In this document: positions 55,634 to 64,000 of the stretch, piece by piece
Position numbering within the stretch: position 1 is the stretch's first letter
Layout of the letters: each line of letters begins with the position of its first letter
DNA from: Achromobacter pestifer
Lineage (GTDB): Bacteria > Pseudomonadota > Gammaproteobacteria > Burkholderiales > Burkholderiaceae_B
Assembly: GCF_902859625.1 (NCBI RefSeq)
Contig: NZ_CADIJX010000005.1
Span: forward strand, 248,001 to 312,000
Direction: 5' to 3'
Length of the DNA: 64,000 nt
The notes under the pieces: model-generated
What the model saw: only the letters and a program-made list of their open reading frames with translations
Databases searched by the model: none
What the model was told of the DNA's origin: nothing
Program-made: the position numbers and the translations under genes

Positions 55634-56944
55634 GTGCAGCACAAAGCAGTCCCCACACGCAACATCGTGGCCGCAGTGATAGGCAACGCCCTCGAATGGT
55701 ATGACTTCCTGGTGTTCGCGTTCATGACGCCGATCATTGCGAAGCTGTTCTTCCCCACGGATCCCAATCTTCCCGGCAGTGAACTGAACGCCATCCTGAT
55801 GACGACGGCGATCTTCGGCGTCGGCTTCTTCATGCGGCCCGTCGGCGGCATCATCCTGGGGCTCTACGGCGACAAGAAGGGCCGCAAGGCCGCCATGGTG
55901 ATGGTGACGTCGCTGATGGCCGTATCCATCGCACTGATCACCGTGGCCCCGACGTACCACGCCGCCGGCATCCTGGCCCCGATCTTCATCCTGATCGCAC
56001 GCTTGCTGCAAGGCTTCTCGGCCGGTGGCGAATTCGGCACGTCGACGGCGCTGCTGATTGAAATGGCCCCCAAAGGCAAGCGCGGCTTCTACGGTTCGTG
56101 GCAGATGGCCGGCCAGATGCTGGCGCTGCTGATCGGCGCGGCCTGCGGCACGCTGATCACGGAATTCTTCACGCAGCAGCAGATCGCCGACTGGGCGTGG
56201 CGCCTGCCCTTCGCCTTCGGCCTGGTGATTGTTCCCATCGCGATCTATATCCGCAGGAACATCGACGAAACCGAAGTCTTCAAGCAGATGAAGGAAGAGG
56301 AACGCCAGGCCGCCGCCCGCGGCGAAGTGCAGCGCCTGAGCCTGACCCAGATGGTCAAGGCCCACACCCGCGAGACGCTGATCGGCGTGGGTCTGGTCGT
56401 GACCGCCACGGTCTCCATCTACATCACCTTCACCTACCTGGTGACGTACTCCACGCAAATCCTGAAGCTGCCGATCAAGGAAACGTTCCTGGTGCAGATG
56501 GCGGGCGCCGCGCTGATGGTGCTGCTGACGCCGTTCATGGGTGCCTGGTCGGATCGTGTCGGCCGCCGCCCTCTCGTGATCGGTTCGCTGATCGGCTACC
56601 TGATCGTGCTGTACCCGCTGTATTACTGGTTGTCGGACGCGCCGTCGATTGGCCGCCTGCTGACCGTGCAGATCGTCGTGTGCTTCTTCGTGTCGGCGTT
56701 CTTTGGCGTATTCAGCACGGTGATGGCGGAACTGTTCCCCGCGCGCGTGCGTTCGGTGGGCCTGTCGCTGGCGTATAACGTGGCCGTGATGATCTTCGGC
56801 GGCTTTGCGCAGTTCATCGTGACCTGGCTGATCAAGACCACGGGATCGCCGATGGCCCCCGCCTACTACGTGATGTTTGGCGTGGCGTTGGGCCTGATCG
56901 CGTCGTTCTACATGCGCGATCGCGCGCACGAGGACCTGAACTAA
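55634..56944 (+). CDS. MHS-family (metabolite:H+ symporter) MFS transporter
   Basis: A 436-residue inner-membrane symporter with 12 predicted segments. The opening NIVAAVIGNALEWYDFLVFAFMTPIIAKLFFP, the FFMRPVGGIILGLYGDKKGRKAAM loop and RLLQGFSAGGEFGTSTALLIE are typical of the MHS family (ProP, ShiA, KgtP, citrate/tricarballylate carriers). A carboxylate or compatible solute is likely. GTG is chosen as start: AAGGAG is five bases upstream. The 134-bp gap to argE holds both divergent promoters. Confidence 0.88.
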   Translation: MQHKAVPTRNIVAAVIGNALEWYDFLVFAFMTPIIAKLFFPTDPNLPGSELNAILMTTAIFGVGFFMRPVGGIILGLYGDKKGRKAAMVMVTSLMAVSIALITVAPTYHAAGILAPIFILIARLLQGFSAGGEFGTSTALLIEMAPKGKRGFYGSWQMAGQMLALLIGAACGTLITEFFTQQQIADWAWRLPFAFGLVIVPIAIYIRRNIDETEVFKQMKEEERQAAARGEVQRLSLTQMVKAHTRETLIGVGLVVTATVSIYITFTYLVTYSTQILKLPIKETFLVQMAGAALMVLLTPFMGAWSDRVGRRPLVIGSLIGYLIVLYPLYYWLSDAPSIGRLLTVQIVVCFFVSAFFGVFSTVMAELFPARVRSVGLSLAYNVAVMIFGGFAQFIVTWLIKTTGSPMAPAYYVMFGVALGLIASFYMRDRAHEDLN

Positions 56945-56956
56945 GACAGTGGTTGC

Positions 56957-56984
56957 CCCCTTGGCCAAGCGGCCTTGGGGGCTT
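56957..56984. terminator. Hairpin between convergent MHS transporter and relA
   Basis: GCCCCC/GGGGGC and GGCC/GGCC arms with an internal TT mismatch lie between the stops at 56944 and 56990. There is no long T-run, so efficiency is uncertain. Confidence 0.5.
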
Positions 56985-56989
56985 AGGTC

Positions 56990-59284
56990 CTATCGGCGCA
57001 CGGCCGAGGATACGCCCGCCACTTCGGCCAGGGCATCCAGCGCGCGGGCAAGCGGTTCGCCCCCGCGCACTTCCACCGTGAACACCATGTGAGCCAGCGA
57101 CTGCTTGCTCTGCGTGTTCACACCCACCACATTCAGACGCAATCGTGCAAAGACTTCGGACAGGTCGCGCAACAGACCCGGCCGGTCGTGAGCGCGCACG
57201 CTGATGTCCACAGGATAGAAGGTGTCCGAGGTTTCTCCCCAGGCCACTTCAATCACGCGCTCGGGTTCGCGCGCCGCCAGTGCCAGATAACTATGGCAAT
57301 CGCTGCGGTGGATGGACACGCCGCGCCCCCGCGTCACGAAGCCGGCGATGGCGTCTGGCGGGGCCGGACGGCAGCAGCGTGCAAGCTGCGTCAGCAGCGA
57401 ACCCACGCCCACGACCAGCACCCCGCTTTTGCCGCTTTTCTCGGCGCTGCCCGCGCTGATGTGGCGTAACGCGGCCGGCTGCGGCTCGGTGGCGGGCGCC
57501 GGTTGCTGAAACACGCTGTCGATCTGACGCAGGCTGAACTCTTCCTTGGCGGCGGCCACGTACAGATCGTCGGCGCGGGCAAAACCCAGGTTCTGGGCCA
57601 GCTGCTCAAGATTGACGGCGGTCTTGCCCAGGCGCTGCAACTCTTTTTCCACCAAGGTCTGCCCCTGGGTGATGCGCTGCTGCAATTCAATCGCGTTGAA
57701 CCACATGCGCACCTTGGCCCGGGCACGCGGACTGGCCAGGAACCCCAACTGGGGGTTGAGCCAGTCACGCGACGGGCCGCCGGACTTGGCGGAGATGATC
57801 TCGATGGTCTGCCCCGTGGACAGCCGCGTCTGCAACGGCACCATCTGGCCGTCGACGCGCGCGCCACGGCAACGATGGCCCAAGTCGGTATGCAGGTGAT
57901 ACGCGAAGTCCACCGGCGTGGCGCCCGTGGGCAGTTCGATCACACGGGCCTGCGGCGTCAGCACATAGATGCGCTCATCCGTATGCGCGGGCGCCGTGAC
58001 CGCATTGCGGTTCTTGCCCGGCCCCGACTTACCAGAGGCGGGTTTGGAGGATTCCGGCTTCGCTGATTCGGCGACGGATTCATCCCCGCCCTCGACATCG
58101 CTGTTCCAGGCCAGCAATTGGCGCATCCAGGCCAGTTGACGGTCGTATTCGCTGGAGGCCGCCACTTGGCCGCCCTTGGCGCCCGCTTCCTTGTAGCGCC
58201 AGTGCGCGGCCATGCCGTATTCAGCGAACTGGTGCATTTCGCGCGTGCGGATTTGCACTTCAAACGGGCGGCCGTCGTCGTCGGCCACGACCGTATGCAG
58301 CGAACGGTAGCCGTTGGGTTTGGGCCGCGAGATGTAGTCATCGAACTCGTCGGACAGCGGTGTCCACATCTCGTGCACCAGCCCCAACGCCGTATAACAG
58401 GCGCGCACGTCATCCACGATGATGCGCAGCGCGCGCAGGTCATACATCTGGGCGAAATCAAGGCGCTTGACGCGCATCTTGTTCCAGATGCTGTAGATAT
58501 GCTTGGGCCGACCGCTGACCTCGGCTTCGATGCCAGACTTGGACAAGGCGGTCTGCAAACGGTCGATGGCGCCGGCGATGAAGGCCTCGCGCTCTACCCG
58601 CTTTTCTTCCAGCAACTTGGCAATCTGCTTGTAGCGGTCGGGCTCCAGGAAGCGGAAGGCCAAGTCTTCCATTTCCCATTTGATCTGCCAGATGCCCAGG
58701 CGGTTCGCCAGCGGCGCGTACAGATCCAGCGTTTCCCGCGCGAATGCGATGGAGCACGGGGTCTTGCTTTCCGCATGCCAACGCAAGGTGCGCAACCGCG
58801 AGGCCAGCCGCATCAGCACGATGCGCAGGTCAGCCGCCATCGCCAGCAGCATCTTGCGCTGCATTTCCTTCTGCGAACCGCTTTCGGCTTCGGCGTCACT
58901 TGCCTGGCGAGCCACGACGCCCAGGCGCAGCAGCGCCCGCGTGCCCTGAACCAGCCGCGCGACCTCGGCGCCGAACGCCGCGGCGACAGGGTCATTGCGC
59001 AGGGCCGGCGCAGGCGCCATCAAGTCAGTGGGCAAGGCGGCCAGCAGCGCCGAGGCGCGCGTGGCGGCATCGGTATGCAGGGCCGCCAGGATGCGGACCA
59101 CGCCGGCACCATGACCGGCAAGCGGCTCACCCGTGAGCGCCTGCTGCCCCTCAAAGCGGGGGATGGCCCAGGCGACGGCCTGGTCGATCAGTGCCACGCC
59201 ATCGGCGTCCAGGCCGACGCCAACCTCCTGCCGCCAGGAAGCGTCGAAAGGCGAAGGCGCGTCGATAACAGGCGGGGCGGACAT
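56990..59284 (-). CDS. relA: GTP pyrophosphokinase RelA
   Basis: A 764-residue (p)ppGpp synthetase bound to the ribosome and active on amino-acid starvation. The N-terminal HD domain is degenerate (no HD pair; LAGHGAGVVRILAALHTDAA), so hydrolysis should be lost, as in RelA rather than SpoT. The synthetase domain holds RVKRLDFAQMYDLRALRIIVDD and KPNGYRSLHTVV; a TGS domain (ERIYVLTPQARVIELPTGATPVDFAYHLHTDLGHRCRGARVDG), a cysteine-rich region with LARCCRP and a C-terminal ACT domain follow. A linker (SAKPESSKPASGKSGPGKNRN) between synthetase and TGS is polar and longer than usual. Divergent from mtfA. Confidence 0.96.
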   Translation of the reverse strand: MSAPPVIDAPSPFDASWRQEVGVGLDADGVALIDQAVAWAIPRFEGQQALTGEPLAGHGAGVVRILAALHTDAATRASALLAALPTDLMAPAPALRNDPVAAAFGAEVARLVQGTRALLRLGVVARQASDAEAESGSQKEMQRKMLLAMAADLRIVLMRLASRLRTLRWHAESKTPCSIAFARETLDLYAPLANRLGIWQIKWEMEDLAFRFLEPDRYKQIAKLLEEKRVEREAFIAGAIDRLQTALSKSGIEAEVSGRPKHIYSIWNKMRVKRLDFAQMYDLRALRIIVDDVRACYTALGLVHEMWTPLSDEFDDYISRPKPNGYRSLHTVVADDDGRPFEVQIRTREMHQFAEYGMAAHWRYKEAGAKGGQVAASSEYDRQLAWMRQLLAWNSDVEGGDESVAESAKPESSKPASGKSGPGKNRNAVTAPAHTDERIYVLTPQARVIELPTGATPVDFAYHLHTDLGHRCRGARVDGQMVPLQTRLSTGQTIEIISAKSGGPSRDWLNPQLGFLASPRARAKVRMWFNAIELQQRITQGQTLVEKELQRLGKTAVNLEQLAQNLGFARADDLYVAAAKEEFSLRQIDSVFQQPAPATEPQPAALRHISAGSAEKSGKSGVLVVGVGSLLTQLARCCRPAPPDAIAGFVTRGRGVSIHRSDCHSYLALAAREPERVIEVAWGETSDTFYPVDISVRAHDRPGLLRDLSEVFARLRLNVVGVNTQSKQSLAHMVFTVEVRGGEPLARALDALAEVAGVSSAVRR

Positions 59285-59389
59285 GACAGGCGTCGTGCGT
59301 GTGTTGGTTGATATGCCGACACTCTACACTAGGGTTTGATCACCCTGAATCCCCCACCAACTCCCGATATATAGAAGGAACCCAAGCTT

Positions 59390-60223
59390 ATGTTGCGCTG
59401 GCTCAAGGGCCGGGGCGCCCGCCCGTCCGAAGTGGCCGAGATGCAAGCCCGGATCTCCCCGGAACTTTGGCGGCAGGTGCTGGATGCCTACCCCTTCCTG
59501 GCGGCATTGAACGCCGACGAAACCGCCCAGTTGCTGGCGCGGTCGGCCTGGCTGCTGGCCAGCAAGAACATCAATGGCGCACAAGGTCTGGAGGTCTCGG
59601 ACTTCATGCGCCTGTCCATCGCGGCACAGGCCTGCCTGCCCGTCTTGAACCTGGCGCCGGAACTCTATGAAGGCTGGGACGAGATCATCGTGTATCCCGC
59701 CAGCTTCCGCATTCCCCGCACGCGCGAGGACGATGATGGCGTGGTCCACGAGTACATCGAGGACGCCGCGGGCGAAGCCTGGGAAGGCGGGCCGCTGGTG
59801 CTGTCCTGGGAAGACACGCAATTGTCCGAAGGCGGCTTCAATGTGGTCATCCATGAATTCGCCCACAAGCTGGACCTGCGCTCGGGCTTTGCGGACGGCA
59901 TGCCGTCGCTGGCGGCCCACCCGGACCTGAAACCCCAAGCCTGGCGTCGCATTCTGGACGACAGCCTGGACCGTTTCATCGCCGCGCTGGACGCGGTGGA
60001 AGCAGCCATCCCGCCGGATGTGGACCCCGAAAGCGAGGAGGCGGACGCCTGGTACGGCCAGTTGCCGATGGACCCGTACGCCGCCACGGATGAAGCAGAA
60101 TTCTTCGCCGTCAGTTCCGAACACTTTTTCGTGGACCCGGCTCCAATGCAGCAGGCCCTCCCCGAATGGTATGGCTTGCTGCGGGCGTATTACCGGCAGG
60201 ACACGCTGGAGCGCTATGCATGA
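59390..60223 (+). CDS. mtfA: MtfA-type zinc peptidase (M90)
   Basis: A 277-residue cytoplasmic protein of the MtfA (DUF980) family, with the zinc motif HEFAH at residues 155-159 and a downstream Glu-rich section (SEEADAWYGQLPMDPYAATDEAEFFAVSSEHFF) typical of the family. E. coli MtfA binds the Mlc repressor and so affects glucose PTS expression; here no Mlc or PTS gene is seen. AAGGAA precedes the ATG. Its stop overlaps the next ATG by 4 bp. Confidence 0.93.
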   Translation: MLRWLKGRGARPSEVAEMQARISPELWRQVLDAYPFLAALNADETAQLLARSAWLLASKNINGAQGLEVSDFMRLSIAAQACLPVLNLAPELYEGWDEIIVYPASFRIPRTREDDDGVVHEYIEDAAGEAWEGGPLVLSWEDTQLSEGGFNVVIHEFAHKLDLRSGFADGMPSLAAHPDLKPQAWRRILDDSLDRFIAALDAVEAAIPPDVDPESEEADAWYGQLPMDPYAATDEAEFFAVSSEHFFVDPAPMQQALPEWYGLLRAYYRQDTLERYA

Positions 60224-60729
60224 AGCAACTGCTGATCACCTGGCATTCGCGCACCGGCGCGGCACGACAGATGGCCGACGCCGCCGCCCGGGGCGCCGCG
60301 GCCGCCGCCGTGCAGCTGGAACAGGCGGATGAGCTACGCATTGTGTTGCGGCGCGCGTCGGACGTCGATGCCGGCGTCCTGCTGGCCAGCCAGGGCTACC
60401 TGTTCTGCGCACCGGAAAACCTGGCCAGCTTGAGCGGCGAAATGAAAGAGTGTTTCGACCGCAATTACTACGCCGTATTGGACAGAATCCAGGGCCTGCC
60501 GTACGCCTGCGCGATCAGCGCTGGCAGCGACGGCGCGGGCGCGGCGCGGCAGGTCGAACGCATTTGCACCGGCTGGCGCCTGAGCGCCGTCGCGCCGGCC
60601 CTGATCGTCAGGCTGGGTGCGCAGACAGCGGAAGAGATTCAGGCGGAGAAGACCGTGCCCGCAGAGGATTTGACCCGGTGCGAGGAATTGGGGGGGCTGT
60701 TGGCGGGGATTGTGTTGATGGGGGGATGA
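60220..60729 (+). CDS. Flavodoxin-like NAD(P)H-dependent oxidoreductase
   Basis: A 169-residue protein with a flavodoxin fold: LLITWHSRTGAARQMADAAARGA is the FMN phosphate loop (S/T-x-T-G), followed by GYLFCAPENLASLSGEMKECFDRNYY. Such proteins act as quinone or nitro reductases or as FMN carriers; the exact role is not known. ATGA overlap with mtfA shows coupling. The 3' end runs straight into a G-rich repeat, so the last residues (GIVLMGG) are partly repeat-encoded and may vary between strains. Confidence 0.85.
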   Translation: MKQLLITWHSRTGAARQMADAAARGAAAAAVQLEQADELRIVLRRASDVDAGVLLASQGYLFCAPENLASLSGEMKECFDRNYYAVLDRIQGLPYACAISAGSDGAGAARQVERICTGWRLSAVAPALIVRLGAQTAEEIQAEKTVPAEDLTRCEELGGLLAGIVLMGG

Positions 60730-60864
60730 TGGGGGGTGATGGGGGGTGATGGGGTGATGGTGCGATGGACGGTGCGATGAGGGTGAAATGAGGGTGCAAT
60801 GATGGTGCGATGAGGGTGAGATGAGGGTGCGATGGACGGTTCGATGACGGTGCGATGATGGGTT
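60713..60864. repeat. Degenerate G-rich tandem repeat (GATGRNGGTGC-like)
   Basis: About 13 imperfect 8-12-bp units based on GATGGGGGT and GATGAGGGTGC run head to tail, starting inside the last codons of the flavodoxin-like gene. The first units are nearly pure TGATGGGGGG blocks, the later ones drift. The complement gives His/Ser/Pro-rich frames with no start signals, so it is unlikely to be coding. Confidence 0.8.
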
Positions 60865-60909
60865 GCGCGCGTTGAGTACCGTCGCTTTCATGACGGATTT
60901 GCCGCGCTA

Positions 60910-60983
60910 CACCCATCCTACAAGGCCCCGCCAACGCGGCTACGCCGTGACGATTGCCATCGACCGCACCCGTAGGATGGGTG
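60910..60983. repeat. Inverted pair of a GTAGGATGGGTG intergenic element
   Basis: CACCCATCCTAC (60910-60921) and GTAGGATGGGTG (60972-60983) are exact inverted copies 50 bp apart, followed by GAAGTGCG and, further on, GTAACCCATCA. Short elements of this type (GTAGGATGGGTGAAGCGC) recur between genes in many bacteria; their role is not known to me. Confidence 0.65.
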
Positions 60984-61059
60984 AAGTGCGTCCCGCCCTC
61001 CCCAAGCACGCAACCGCACGCCGCACGTAACCCATCATCGACGCAAGCCAAGACCATCC

Positions 61060-61111
61060 CCTGCCAAAGAAAAAGCCCTTCGGCATGCCGAAGGGCTTTT
61101 TCTTTGGCAGG
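61060..61111. terminator. Perfect 52-bp palindrome, bidirectional terminator after ridA
   Basis: Each half is the exact reverse complement of the other with no mismatch, centred on GGCATGCC, and each arm contains an A-run or T-run (AAAAAG / CTTTTT). It lies 10 bp past the ridA stop and can terminate in both directions. Confidence 0.9.
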
Positions 61112-61121
61112 CGGATATCGC

Positions 61122-61472
61122 TTAGACGGCGGCCGTCACGACGATTTCGACCTTGAAGTCCGGGTTGGCCAGGCGGGCTTCGACCGTGGCGCGCGGAGGC
61201 GAATTGCCGTCAGCGACCCAGGCGTCCCATGCCTTGTTCATGCCATCGAATTCCTTCATGTTGGCCACGTAGATCTGGGCCATCAGGATCTTGGTCTTGT
61301 CGGTGCCGGCTTCAGCCAGCAGGCGATCGATCGTTGCCAGCACTTGTTCGGTCTGGCCGGTGATGTCCAGCGTGGCGTCGTCCGGCACCTGGCCTGCCAG
61401 GTAGGCGACGCCGTTGTACACGGCCATGTCCGACAGGCGCTTGGCGACGTGGAAGCGCTTGATGCTGCTCAT
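61122..61472 (-). CDS. RidA family (YjgF/YER057c/UK114) enamine/imine deaminase
   Basis: A 116-residue trimeric protein that hydrolyses reactive enamines and imines formed by PLP dehydratases. The conserved arginine is Arg94 in SPPRATVEA, with YLAGQVPDD and the YVANMKEFDGMNKAWDAWV helix. AGGGGAA before the ATG sets the start. The gene is 71 bp after pncB on the same strand. Confidence 0.92.
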   Translation of the reverse strand: MSSIKRFHVAKRLSDMAVYNGVAYLAGQVPDDATLDITGQTEQVLATIDRLLAEAGTDKTKILMAQIYVANMKEFDGMNKAWDAWVADGNSPPRATVEARLANPDFKVEIVVTAAV

Positions 61473-61543
61473 GAATATTCCCCTAGATTCGAGTGGGTTG
61501 GGTGGATCAATACAAGGAAAACAGCAATTTACCCGAGCCGCCC

Positions 61544-62719
61544 TCAGGCGGGGGGCAACTGGAACACCTGGCGCAGATACGCCAGGTAGGCGGGATCGTC
61601 GCACATCGTCTTTTCCGGCGCATCGGAAACCTTGGCCACGGGCTGGCCATTGCAGCGGACCATCTTCATGACGATCTGTAGCGGTTCATGGCCCAGGTCG
61701 TTGGTCAGGTTGGTGCCGATGCCGAACGACACCTTGCAGCGCCCCGAAAATTGACGGGCCAGTTCGATGGCGCGCGGAAAAGTCAGCGAATCCGAGAACA
61801 CCAGGGTCTTGGCGCGGGGATCCACGCGGTTCTTGCGATAGTGTTCCAACAGGCGCTCGCCCCAGACAAAGGGATCGCCGGAATCATGGCGCGCACCGTC
61901 GAACAGCTTGCAGAAATACATGTCGAAGTCGCGCAGGAAGGCATCCATGCCGTAAACGTCCGACAGCGCGATGCCCAGGTCACCCCGGTATTCCTTGGCC
62001 CAGACTTCCAGCGCAAACACCTGCGAATCCCGCAGGCGCGGCCCCAGCGCCTGGCAGGCCTGCAAATATTCATGGCCCATCGTGCCCAGCGGCAGCACTT
62101 CGTGCTGCTTGGCCAGCAGCACGTTGCTGGTGCCGGCAAAATGCGGCCCCATTTGCGCCTTCATGGTGGACACGACTTCCTGGTGCCAGACCTTGGAGAA
62201 GCGGCGGCGCGTGCCGTATTCGGCCACGCGGAAATCGGCCAGCGCGGGGTCGTCCAGCACCAGGTGCATCTTGGACTGCAAACGCTGGCGGCCTTCTTCC
62301 CAATCCGGGTTCTTGCGCGTGTTGCGGAAATAGACTTCGTTCACGATGGCCAGCACCGGGATCTCGAACAGGATCGTGTGCAACCACGGCCCCTTGACCT
62401 CGATCGAGATTTCGCCAGGCGCGTCGCCTTCGGTGATGTGGATGCAGCGCTCGGGCAGGTGGAACAGGCCCAGGAAATCAACAAAATCGCTTTTGATGAA
62501 ACGCAAGCCGCCCAGATAATCCAGTTCTTCCTGCGTGAAGCGCAACTGGCAAAGCTGGTGGACTTCTTCGCGGATTTCATCCAGATAGGGACGCAAGTCG
62601 GCCCCGGCGGTGCGGCACTTGTAACGGTACTCGACCTGTGCAGCGGGGAATTGATGCAGCACCACTTGCATCATGCTGAATTTGTACAGATCGGTGTCGA
62701 GCAGCGAAGTGATTATCAT
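61544..62719 (-). CDS. pncB: Nicotinate phosphoribosyltransferase
   Basis: A 391-residue enzyme that makes nicotinate mononucleotide from nicotinate and PRPP in NAD salvage. The opening [58 protein letters not shown] (phosphorylated histidine region) and [18 protein letters not shown] are typical. The start ATG is the family start; an upstream frame of 30 residues has no support. It diverges from fdxA. Confidence 0.96.
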   Translation of the reverse strand: MIITSLLDTDLYKFSMMQVVLHQFPAAQVEYRYKCRTAGADLRPYLDEIREEVHQLCQLRFTQEELDYLGGLRFIKSDFVDFLGLFHLPERCIHITEGDAPGEISIEVKGPWLHTILFEIPVLAIVNEVYFRNTRKNPDWEEGRQRLQSKMHLVLDDPALADFRVAEYGTRRRFSKVWHQEVVSTMKAQMGPHFAGTSNVLLAKQHEVLPLGTMGHEYLQACQALGPRLRDSQVFALEVWAKEYRGDLGIALSDVYGMDAFLRDFDMYFCKLFDGARHDSGDPFVWGERLLEHYRKNRVDPRAKTLVFSDSLTFPRAIELARQFSGRCKVSFGIGTNLTNDLGHEPLQIVMKMVRCNGQPVAKVSDAPEKTMCDDPAYLAYLRQVFQLPPA

Positions 62720-62875
62720 GATTGCGCGTATCGTTTCGCGACACCATAGCATAGAGAACCCAGGGTTCAGGGGGATGGGCCACGATGTCAATACGGGTAT
62801 TACCGGCACATCTGGCCCGCATTGGGTAAAATCGGCTCAACTAGACAAAAAAGCCGCCGCTCCCGGAGTTCCTGA

Positions 62876-63199
62876 ATGACCCACGTTGTCACTGAAAACT
62901 GTATTAAGTGCAAGTACACCGATTGCGTTGATGTGTGCCCGGTGGACTGTTTTCGTGAGGGTCCGAACTTTCTCGTGATTGATCCGGACGAGTGCATCGA
63001 CTGCGCCGTCTGCATCCCGGAATGCCCGGCCAACGCGATCTACGCCGAAGAAGACGTACCGCAGGACCAAATGAATTTCATCGCGCTGAACGCCGAGCTC
63101 TCGCCTGAGTTCGCCAGCATCAGCCGCGCCAAGAAGCCCCTGCCGGACGCCGACGACTGGAACGGCAAGCAGGACAAGCTGCAATACCTGGAAAAATAG
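62876..63199 (+). CDS. fdxA: 7Fe-8S ferredoxin FdxA
   Basis: A 107-residue ferredoxin with nine cysteines (9, 12, 17, 21, 25, 40, 43, 46, 50), giving one 3Fe-4S and one 4Fe-4S cluster. The C-terminal extension with [28 protein letters not shown] is typical of the Azotobacter FdI-like type. A TAAAAT at 62827-62832 may be its -10, but no good -35 is seen. Next to a ferredoxin-NADP+ reductase gene, with which it probably exchanges electrons. Confidence 0.96.
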   Translation: MTHVVTENCIKCKYTDCVDVCPVDCFREGPNFLVIDPDECIDCAVCIPECPANAIYAEEDVPQDQMNFIALNAELSPEFASISRAKKPLPDADDWNGKQDKLQYLEK

Positions 63200-63248
63200 T
63201 CCGCGACGGCCGGCTGCCGCCTGGCGGCCGGCATCGCGCGATGGCCCG

Positions 63249-64000
63249 ATGACCGACGACTCCAAATACACGCGCCAGACCGTAACTCAGATCCATACCT
63301 GGGTGCCCGATAAGCTGTTCTCTTTGCGTGTCACGCGCGACGACGCTTATACGTTTCTACCGGGCCAGTTTGCCCGGGTCGGTTTACCCGGGGCAGATGA
63401 CCCCGACGGCCCCCCGACCCTGTGGCGTGCCTATTCCATGGTCTCCGCACCGCAGGAGTCGGGCCTGGAGTTCTATTCCATCGTGGTCCCCGAGGGCCTG
63501 TTCAGCCCGCGCATGGCGCAGCTGCGCCCGGGCGATTCGCTGTACGTGGAAAAAGCGCCCTACGGTTTCCTGACGCTGGAGCGCTTCGCCCCCGGCGGCG
63601 ACCTCTGGCTGCTGGCCTCCGGCACCGGCCTGTCTGCCTACCTGTCCATCCTGCGCGACCCGGCGACGTGGCACGCCTACCGCCGCATCATTCTGGTGCA
63701 TGGCGTGCGCACTGCGGCGGAGCTGGCCTACCGCGAGGAAATCGAATCCTGGGGCAAGCGGCCCGAGCTGGCCGAACTGTTCGCGGCCGACCCGCAAAAA
63801 CTCACCTACCTGCCCATCGCCACCCGCGAAGCTCTGCCGGGCATGCCGCAAGCACGCCTGACCACGCTGATCGCCGATGGCCGGCTAGAACAACTGGCTG
63901 GGCTGCCGCTGGATCCCGAGCACGCGAAGATCATGCTTTGCGGCAACCCCGACATGCTGACCGACGCCCGCAAGCTGCTGGGCGAACGCGGCTTCAAAAC
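63249..64000 (+). CDS. fpr: Ferredoxin-NADP+ reductase, N-terminal part (cut by window edge)
   Basis: 250 residues are visible of an FAD-containing reductase. The FAD motif WRAYSMVSAP, the LLASGTGLSAYLSIL pyridine-nucleotide loop and LCGNPDMLTDARKLL near the end match the bacterial Fpr (subclass of short FNRs, about 258 residues), so only a few residues are missing. It passes electrons between NADPH and ferredoxin, likely FdxA encoded 49 bp upstream. No clear ribosome site precedes the ATG; translation may depend on read-through from fdxA. Confidence 0.93.
   Translation, partial: MTDDSKYTRQTVTQIHTWVPDKLFSLRVTRDDAYTFLPGQFARVGLPGADDPDGPPTLWRAYSMVSAPQESGLEFYSIVVPEGLFSPRMAQLRPGDSLYVEKAPYGFLTLERFAPGGDLWLLASGTGLSAYLSILRDPATWHAYRRIILVHGVRTAAELAYREEIESWGKRPELAELFAADPQKLTYLPIATREALPGMPQARLTTLIADGRLEQLAGLPLDPEHAKIMLCGNPDMLTDARKLLGERGFK

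Larger units (their letters stand above)
60730..61121. other. 392-bp intergenic region with repeats between flavodoxin-like gene and ridA
   Basis: It holds, in order, most of the G-rich tandem repeat, a 12-bp inverted pair containing GTAGGATGGGTG, and the large ridA palindrome. I see no coding gene on either strand. Confidence 0.7.

Noticed and set aside
60713..60864. Possible CRISPR-like array
   Set aside because: Units are 8-12 bp, degenerate and without spacers; no cas genes are near.
60334..60891. Minus-strand His/Ser/Pro-rich frame through the G-rich repeat
   Set aside because: It is made of repeat-derived codons and overlaps the flavodoxin-like gene; no start signal.
1..64000. Prophage, insertion sequence, toxin-antitoxin, defence or secretion system
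   Set aside because: No integrase, transposase, nuclease-helicase pair or secretion ATPase was recognised in any frame; gene order is mostly conserved housekeeping.

Overview
The window is about 64 kb of high-GC chromosomal DNA from a betaproteobacterium of the Alcaligenaceae, most like Achromobacter or Bordetella. That placement rests on gene content seen here: a Bug-type (TctC) solute receptor, a short PagL lipid A deacylase, CysB-type and many other LysR regulators, an rpoE-rseA-rseB-mucD block, and a beta-type RNase E with a long Ala/Pro/Arg-rich tail. It is inference from remembered families, not from a search. Almost all the DNA is tightly packed, intact, mostly housekeeping coding sequence. 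I see no tRNA, rRNA, insertion sequence, prophage, CRISPR array or recognisable defence island.

Layout. (1) 1-7.3 kb, minus strand: partial threonine aldolase, an EamA exporter, acetyl-CoA synthetase, and a translationally coupled operon of propionyl-CoA synthetase, a HbpS/GlcG protein and a UMF1-type transporter. (2) 7.5-9.9 kb: an NlpC/P60 lipoprotein, a DUF2325 gene behind a promoter overlapped by a Fur-box-like sequence, and a CysB-family regulator with a palindrome over its -10. (3) 10-14 kb: mmsA and a branched-chain-type binding protein, divergent from a LysR gene across a three-half-site operator. (4) 14-18.5 kb: lptF divergent from pepA-holC, a small acidic protein and a BI-1 family protein. 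(5) 18.5-24.9 kb, accessory: a Tat-exported aldo/keto reductase plus a transporter, then a Bug receptor, an AstE/AspA-type hydrolase and a threonine-synthase-like PLP enzyme, with a convergent LysR gene.

(6) 24.9-40.8 kb: a 16-kb co-directional minus-strand run, yceD-rpmF-plsX-fabH-fabD-fabG-acpP-fabF-(YgfX-like)-rpoE-rseA-rseB-mucD-lepA-lepB-rnc-era-recO. It joins fatty-acid/phospholipid synthesis, envelope stress, protein export, and ribosome and RNA maturation. (7) 41-46.6 kb: maf, a tetrapyrrole-methylase-like gene and amiD on the plus strand; msrP-msrQ, a phosphoglycolate-phosphatase-like gene and rluC on the minus strand. (8) 46.6-50.3 kb: rne with a 0.5-kb hairpin-rich leader. (9) 50.4-57 kb: pagL, trpB-trpA-accD, argE and an MHS-family transporter. 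(10) 57-64 kb: relA divergent from mtfA and a flavodoxin-like gene, a G-rich repeat region, ridA, pncB, fdxA and a partial ferredoxin-NADP+ reductase.

I did not find a clearly new multi-gene system. The observations most worth following are a probable ATT start codon for yceD; the Fur-like box over the DUF2325 promoter; two well-formed LysR-type operators; the orphan Bug / AstE-like / threonine-synthase-like cluster whose regulator sits behind recO; a RecO lacking its usual middle section; and the repeat-rich 392-bp gap near 60.7 kb.
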